A stretch of 50,501 nucleotides of DNA, from assembly GCA_032123675.1 (NCBI GenBank), contig JAQBEX010000186.1, positions 1 through 50,501 on the forward strand. The letters run 5' to 3'. Each line of letters starts with the position of its first letter. Positions within the stretch are counted from its first letter, which is position 1. The stretch comes from Prado023 sp032123675. Its GTDB lineage: Bacteria; Actinomycetota; Actinomycetes; S36-B12; CAIYMF01. This document shows positions 48,550-50,501 of the stretch, piece after piece. Made by a program: the position numbers and the translations under genes. Under the pieces are notes generated by a model. It saw only the letters and a list, made by a program, of their open reading frames with translations, was not told where the DNA came from and made no database searches.

Positions 48550-49641
48550 TCAGCTCTGCGGCGAGTTGCTCGACTCGACCGTGATCGTCCCGTCGACGAT
48601 CTGCTGCTTGAGCTCCTCGATCTGCGTGTTGAGCTCGGGCGGGACCGCGCCCTCGAAGTCGTGGTACGGGGCCAGCCCCACGCCGTCGTTGGCAAGCGTC
48701 CCGATGTAGGGCGTGTTGTTGAAGCTGCCACTGACCGTTTCGGTGATCGCGGTCTCGACGGAGTTGGCGATGTTCTTCTCGACCGTGGTCAGGAAGACAT
48801 CCTTGTACTGCGCCGCGGACTCGTAGCCGTCCTGGTCGACCCAGATGATGGACACGTCGCCACCGGACTCCTGGGCAGCAGCGGCCGCACCCAGTCCGGT
48901 GCCACCGGCGACCGGCATGATGATGTCCGCACCCTGCTGGATGAAGTTCTTGGCCAGGTTCTTGCCGTCGGTCGGGGAGTCGAACTTGCCGGCGAAGGAG
49001 CCGTCCTGCTTGGCCTTGTCCCAGCCGAGCAACTTGACGTCGGCGTCGTTGTCCTCGTTGTACTTGTCGACGCCATCGGCGAAGCCGTCCATGAAGACCG
49101 CAACCGTCGGGAGCTTGATCCCGCCGAAGGTGGCAACAGTGCCGCTCTCGGTCATGCCCGCAGCCAGGTACCCGCCGAGGTAGGCGGCCTCAGCGGTGTT
49201 GAACAGCAGCGGCTTGACGTTCTCGATGGGCTCGCCGTCGTTGGTCGGGTTCTCGTCGACGATGGTGAACCTCTCGTCGGCGTTCTCGTTGGCGGCGGTC
49301 CTCGTGGCGTCACCCAGCGAGAAGCCGACGGTGACGATGATTCCGCAGTCCTCAGCAACGAGGCTGTTGACGTTGGGGGTGTAGTCCGACTCGGACTTGC
49401 TGGTCACGTACTTGGCCTTGATGCCCTGACTGGCCTCAGCGGCCTGCAGCCCGGCCCACGCGGAGGCGTTGAAGGAGCGGTCGTCGATACCGCCCTGGTC
49501 GGTGACCATGCACCCGAGGAAGTCAGCGGTCGCAGCACTGCCCGAGGCCGAGCCGGCATCCGTATTCTCGTCGGGGGCTTCGCCACAGGCGGCCAGGGCG
49601 AGTGCCGCGACGGCACTCACAGCGAGCAAGCGAGTCTTCAT
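48550..49641 (-). CDS. BMP-family nucleoside-binding lipoprotein
   Basis: 363 residues. The N-terminus is a lipoprotein signal, MKTRLLAVSAVAALALAACG with the lipobox LAAC, then a Gly/Ser/Ala-rich linker. The mature part has the BMP/PnrA fold: VTDQGGIDDRSFNASAWAGL, GFSLGDATRTAANENADERF, NTAEAAYLGGYLAAGMTESG, AVFMDGFADGV, MPVAGGTGLGAAAAAQESGG and IWVDQDGY. These proteins bind purine nucleosides for the ABC importer encoded next. ATG 49641 follows GGAGAACG at good spacing, and the longer frame has no signal. First gene of the uptake operon. Confidence 0.94.
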   Translation of the reverse strand: MKTRLLAVSAVAALALAACGEAPDENTDAGSASGSAATADFLGCMVTDQGGIDDRSFNASAWAGLQAAEASQGIKAKYVTSKSESDYTPNVNSLVAEDCGIIVTVGFSLGDATRTAANENADERFTIVDENPTNDGEPIENVKPLLFNTAEAAYLGGYLAAGMTESGTVATFGGIKLPTVAVFMDGFADGVDKYNEDNDADVKLLGWDKAKQDGSFAGKFDSPTDGKNLAKNFIQQGADIIMPVAGGTGLGAAAAAQESGGDVSIIWVDQDGYESAAQYKDVFLTTVEKNIANSVETAITETVSGSFNNTPYIGTLANDGVGLAPYHDFEGAVPPELNTQIEELKQQIVDGTITVESSNSPQS

Positions 49642-49698
49642 TCGTTCTCCATCTCCATACGACGAGGCGCCTGAGTCGGCGCCAGACCACGTCAACCA

Positions 49699-49714
49699 TC
49701 GAGGATAGCCTCGA
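49699..49714. promoter_or_regulatory. Inverted repeat upstream of the BMP gene, possible operator
   Basis: TCGAGG ATAG CCTCGA is a perfect 6-base inverted repeat 58 bases before the BMP start. On the minus strand the centre contains TATCCT (TANNNT), so a regulator binding here would cover a -10 element. Between this site and the start lies GGCGCC repeated twice (49665-49682). Confidence 0.3.
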
Positions 49715-49719
49715 GGCAC

Positions 49720-49748
49720 AGCGCACCCGCGCCATTTCCGGGTGCGCT
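49720..49748 (-). terminator. Hairpin after the acyl-CoA mutase gene
   Basis: AGCGCACCCG (49720-49729) and CGGGTGCGCT (49739-49748) pair perfectly around 9 bases. It is 89 bases beyond the mutase stop and upstream of the BMP gene on the same strand, as expected of a terminator or insulator. No T-tract. Confidence 0.45.
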
Positions 49749-49836
49749 TGGACACAATTCGGTTACGATGCGCGCCCCCTCGCGGGTGCTGCCCGAGCCG
49801 CGCCCCGCCCAGCGGCGGGGTCCCAGCCGAGCGACG

Positions 49837-50501
49837 TCAGAACACGTCGTGGGGCACGTACTCACCCCACACGTCGCGCAGGGCGGTGCTGACCTCGCCG
49901 ACAGTGGCCCGCGCCTTGAGCGCCTCGCGCATCGGGTACAGGACGTTGTCGGAACCGCGGGCGGCCGCCCGGACGGCCTCGAGCAGGCCGCTGATGTCGC
50001 CGCGCTCAGCGCGCAGCTTCTCCAGTCGGGCCCGCTGCTCAGCCTCGATCGCCGGGTTGACCTTCAGCGGCTCGTAGGGCTCGTCGGAATCGGTGGTGAA
50101 CTTGTTGACCCCGACGACCACGCGCTCGCCGGAGTCGATCTCATTGGCGATCCGGTAGGCCGAACGCTCGATCTCGCCCTTCTGGAAGCCGTTCTCGATG
50201 GCAGCCACCGCTCCACCCATCTCGGCAACCTTGTCCATGAGGTCCCGGGCGCCCGCCTCCACGTCGTTGGTCAGCGACTCGATCGCGTAGGAGCCGGCGA
50301 AGGGGTCGACCGTCTTGGTGACGTCGGACTCGTAGGCGATGACCTGCTGGGTGCGCAGGGCAAGCCGCGCGGCCTTCTCGGTCGGCAGCGCGATGGCCTC
50401 ATCGAAGGAGTTCGTGTGCAGGCTCTGGGTTCCGCCGAGCACCGCCGCGAGCGCCTGGATGGCCACGCGGACCATGTTCACCTCGGGCTGCTGGGCGGTC
50501 A
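49837..50501 (-). CDS. Acyl-CoA mutase large subunit (methylmalonyl-CoA mutase type), C-terminal part
   Basis: The last 221 residues of a coenzyme B12-dependent acyl-CoA mutase; the gene continues past the window edge. Seen: NMVRVAIQALAAVLGGTQSL, HTNSFDEAIALPTEKAARLA, the long helix TQQVIAYESDVTKTVDPFAG and VVVGVNKFTTDSDEPYEPLK, all of the substrate-binding TIM-barrel domain. The protein ends with RDVWGEYVPHDVF and has no B12-binding domain, so this is the split form, in which the B12-binding subunit is separate. Isobutyryl-CoA or another acyl-CoA could be the substrate instead of methylmalonyl-CoA. It would serve the acyl-CoA carboxylase pathway above. Confidence 0.88.
   Translation of the reverse strand, partial: TAQQPEVNMVRVAIQALAAVLGGTQSLHTNSFDEAIALPTEKAARLALRTQQVIAYESDVTKTVDPFAGSYAIESLTNDVEAGARDLMDKVAEMGGAVAAIENGFQKGEIERSAYRIANEIDSGERVVVGVNKFTTDSDEPYEPLKVNPAIEAEQRARLEKLRAERGDISGLLEAVRAAARGSDNVLYPMREALKARATVGEVSTALRDVWGEYVPHDVF

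Noticed and set aside
1..50501. tRNA, rRNA, riboswitch or CRISPR array
   Set aside because: I looked for tRNA T-loop and anticodon-arm patterns, regularly spaced repeats and known riboswitch-like conserved cores and saw none that I could defend.

Overview
The window comes from a high-GC actinobacterium (Actinomycetota). Evidence is the strong G/C bias in third codon positions, GTG/TTG starts, an acyl-CoA carboxylase with an epsilon subunit, a Rv1264-like adenylate cyclase, a quinone-reductase type LpdA, and a purE/purK/birA/accD/accE/maf/accA neighbourhood like that of mycobacteria. The genus cannot be told from the sequence. No rRNA, tRNA or CRISPR array was recognised.

Layout. 1-4.8 kb is an insertion-sequence graveyard: the end of an IS3-type element sits inside a decayed IS5-type transposase gene. 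Then come an O-acyltransferase gene, a membrane-protein remnant with a duplicated segment, a winged-helix-like remnant, a second IS5 scrap in opposite orientation, an IS-associated Cys-motif scrap and a truncated gene coupled to a glycosyltransferase. 6.0-9.7 kb is a three-gene unit: an unrecognised protein, a MoxR-type AAA+ ATPase and a VWA-like/DUF2201-type protein whose HExxH site reads HHxxH. 9.8-25.5 kb is mostly housekeeping: thioredoxin, acyl-CoA dehydrogenases, UDP-glucose dehydrogenase, purE/purK, a polysaccharide-export ABC pair coupled to a GluQRS-like gene, an epimerase, GtrA, a class III cyclase, BirA, acyl-CoA carboxylase beta and epsilon, and Maf. The biotin-carrying alpha subunit follows at 25.6-27.4 kb.

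27.4-32.4 kb is a hydrogenase-maturation operon (hypF-hypC-hypD-hypE) with no hydrogenase structural genes and no hypA/hypB, headed by a possible 23-residue micro-ORF. 32.4-38.8 kb holds a tyrosine phosphatase, LpdA, a large membrane protein fused to a GH5 glycosidase, a GNAT acetyltransferase and a gamma-glutamylcyclotransferase-like protein. 38.8-49.6 kb is a nucleoside uptake and salvage region: phosphohexomutase and purine nucleoside phosphorylase, deoC and a uridine-kinase-like gene, then add, cdd, two permeases, a double ATPase and a BMP lipoprotein. Together these would import nucleosides, deaminate and phosphorolyse them, and feed the pentose phosphates into central metabolism. The window ends inside an acyl-CoA mutase large-subunit gene.

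A recurring regulatory theme is leaderless transcription. Ten genes have a TANNNT hexamer exactly 6-7 nt before the start codon and no Shine-Dalgarno, and four more have a one-mismatch version. I used this to choose several starts. The most interesting places are the MoxR/VWA unit, the orphan hyp operon with its micro-ORF, the membrane-GH5 fusion, the long hairpin at 11803-11862 and the leaderless pattern.
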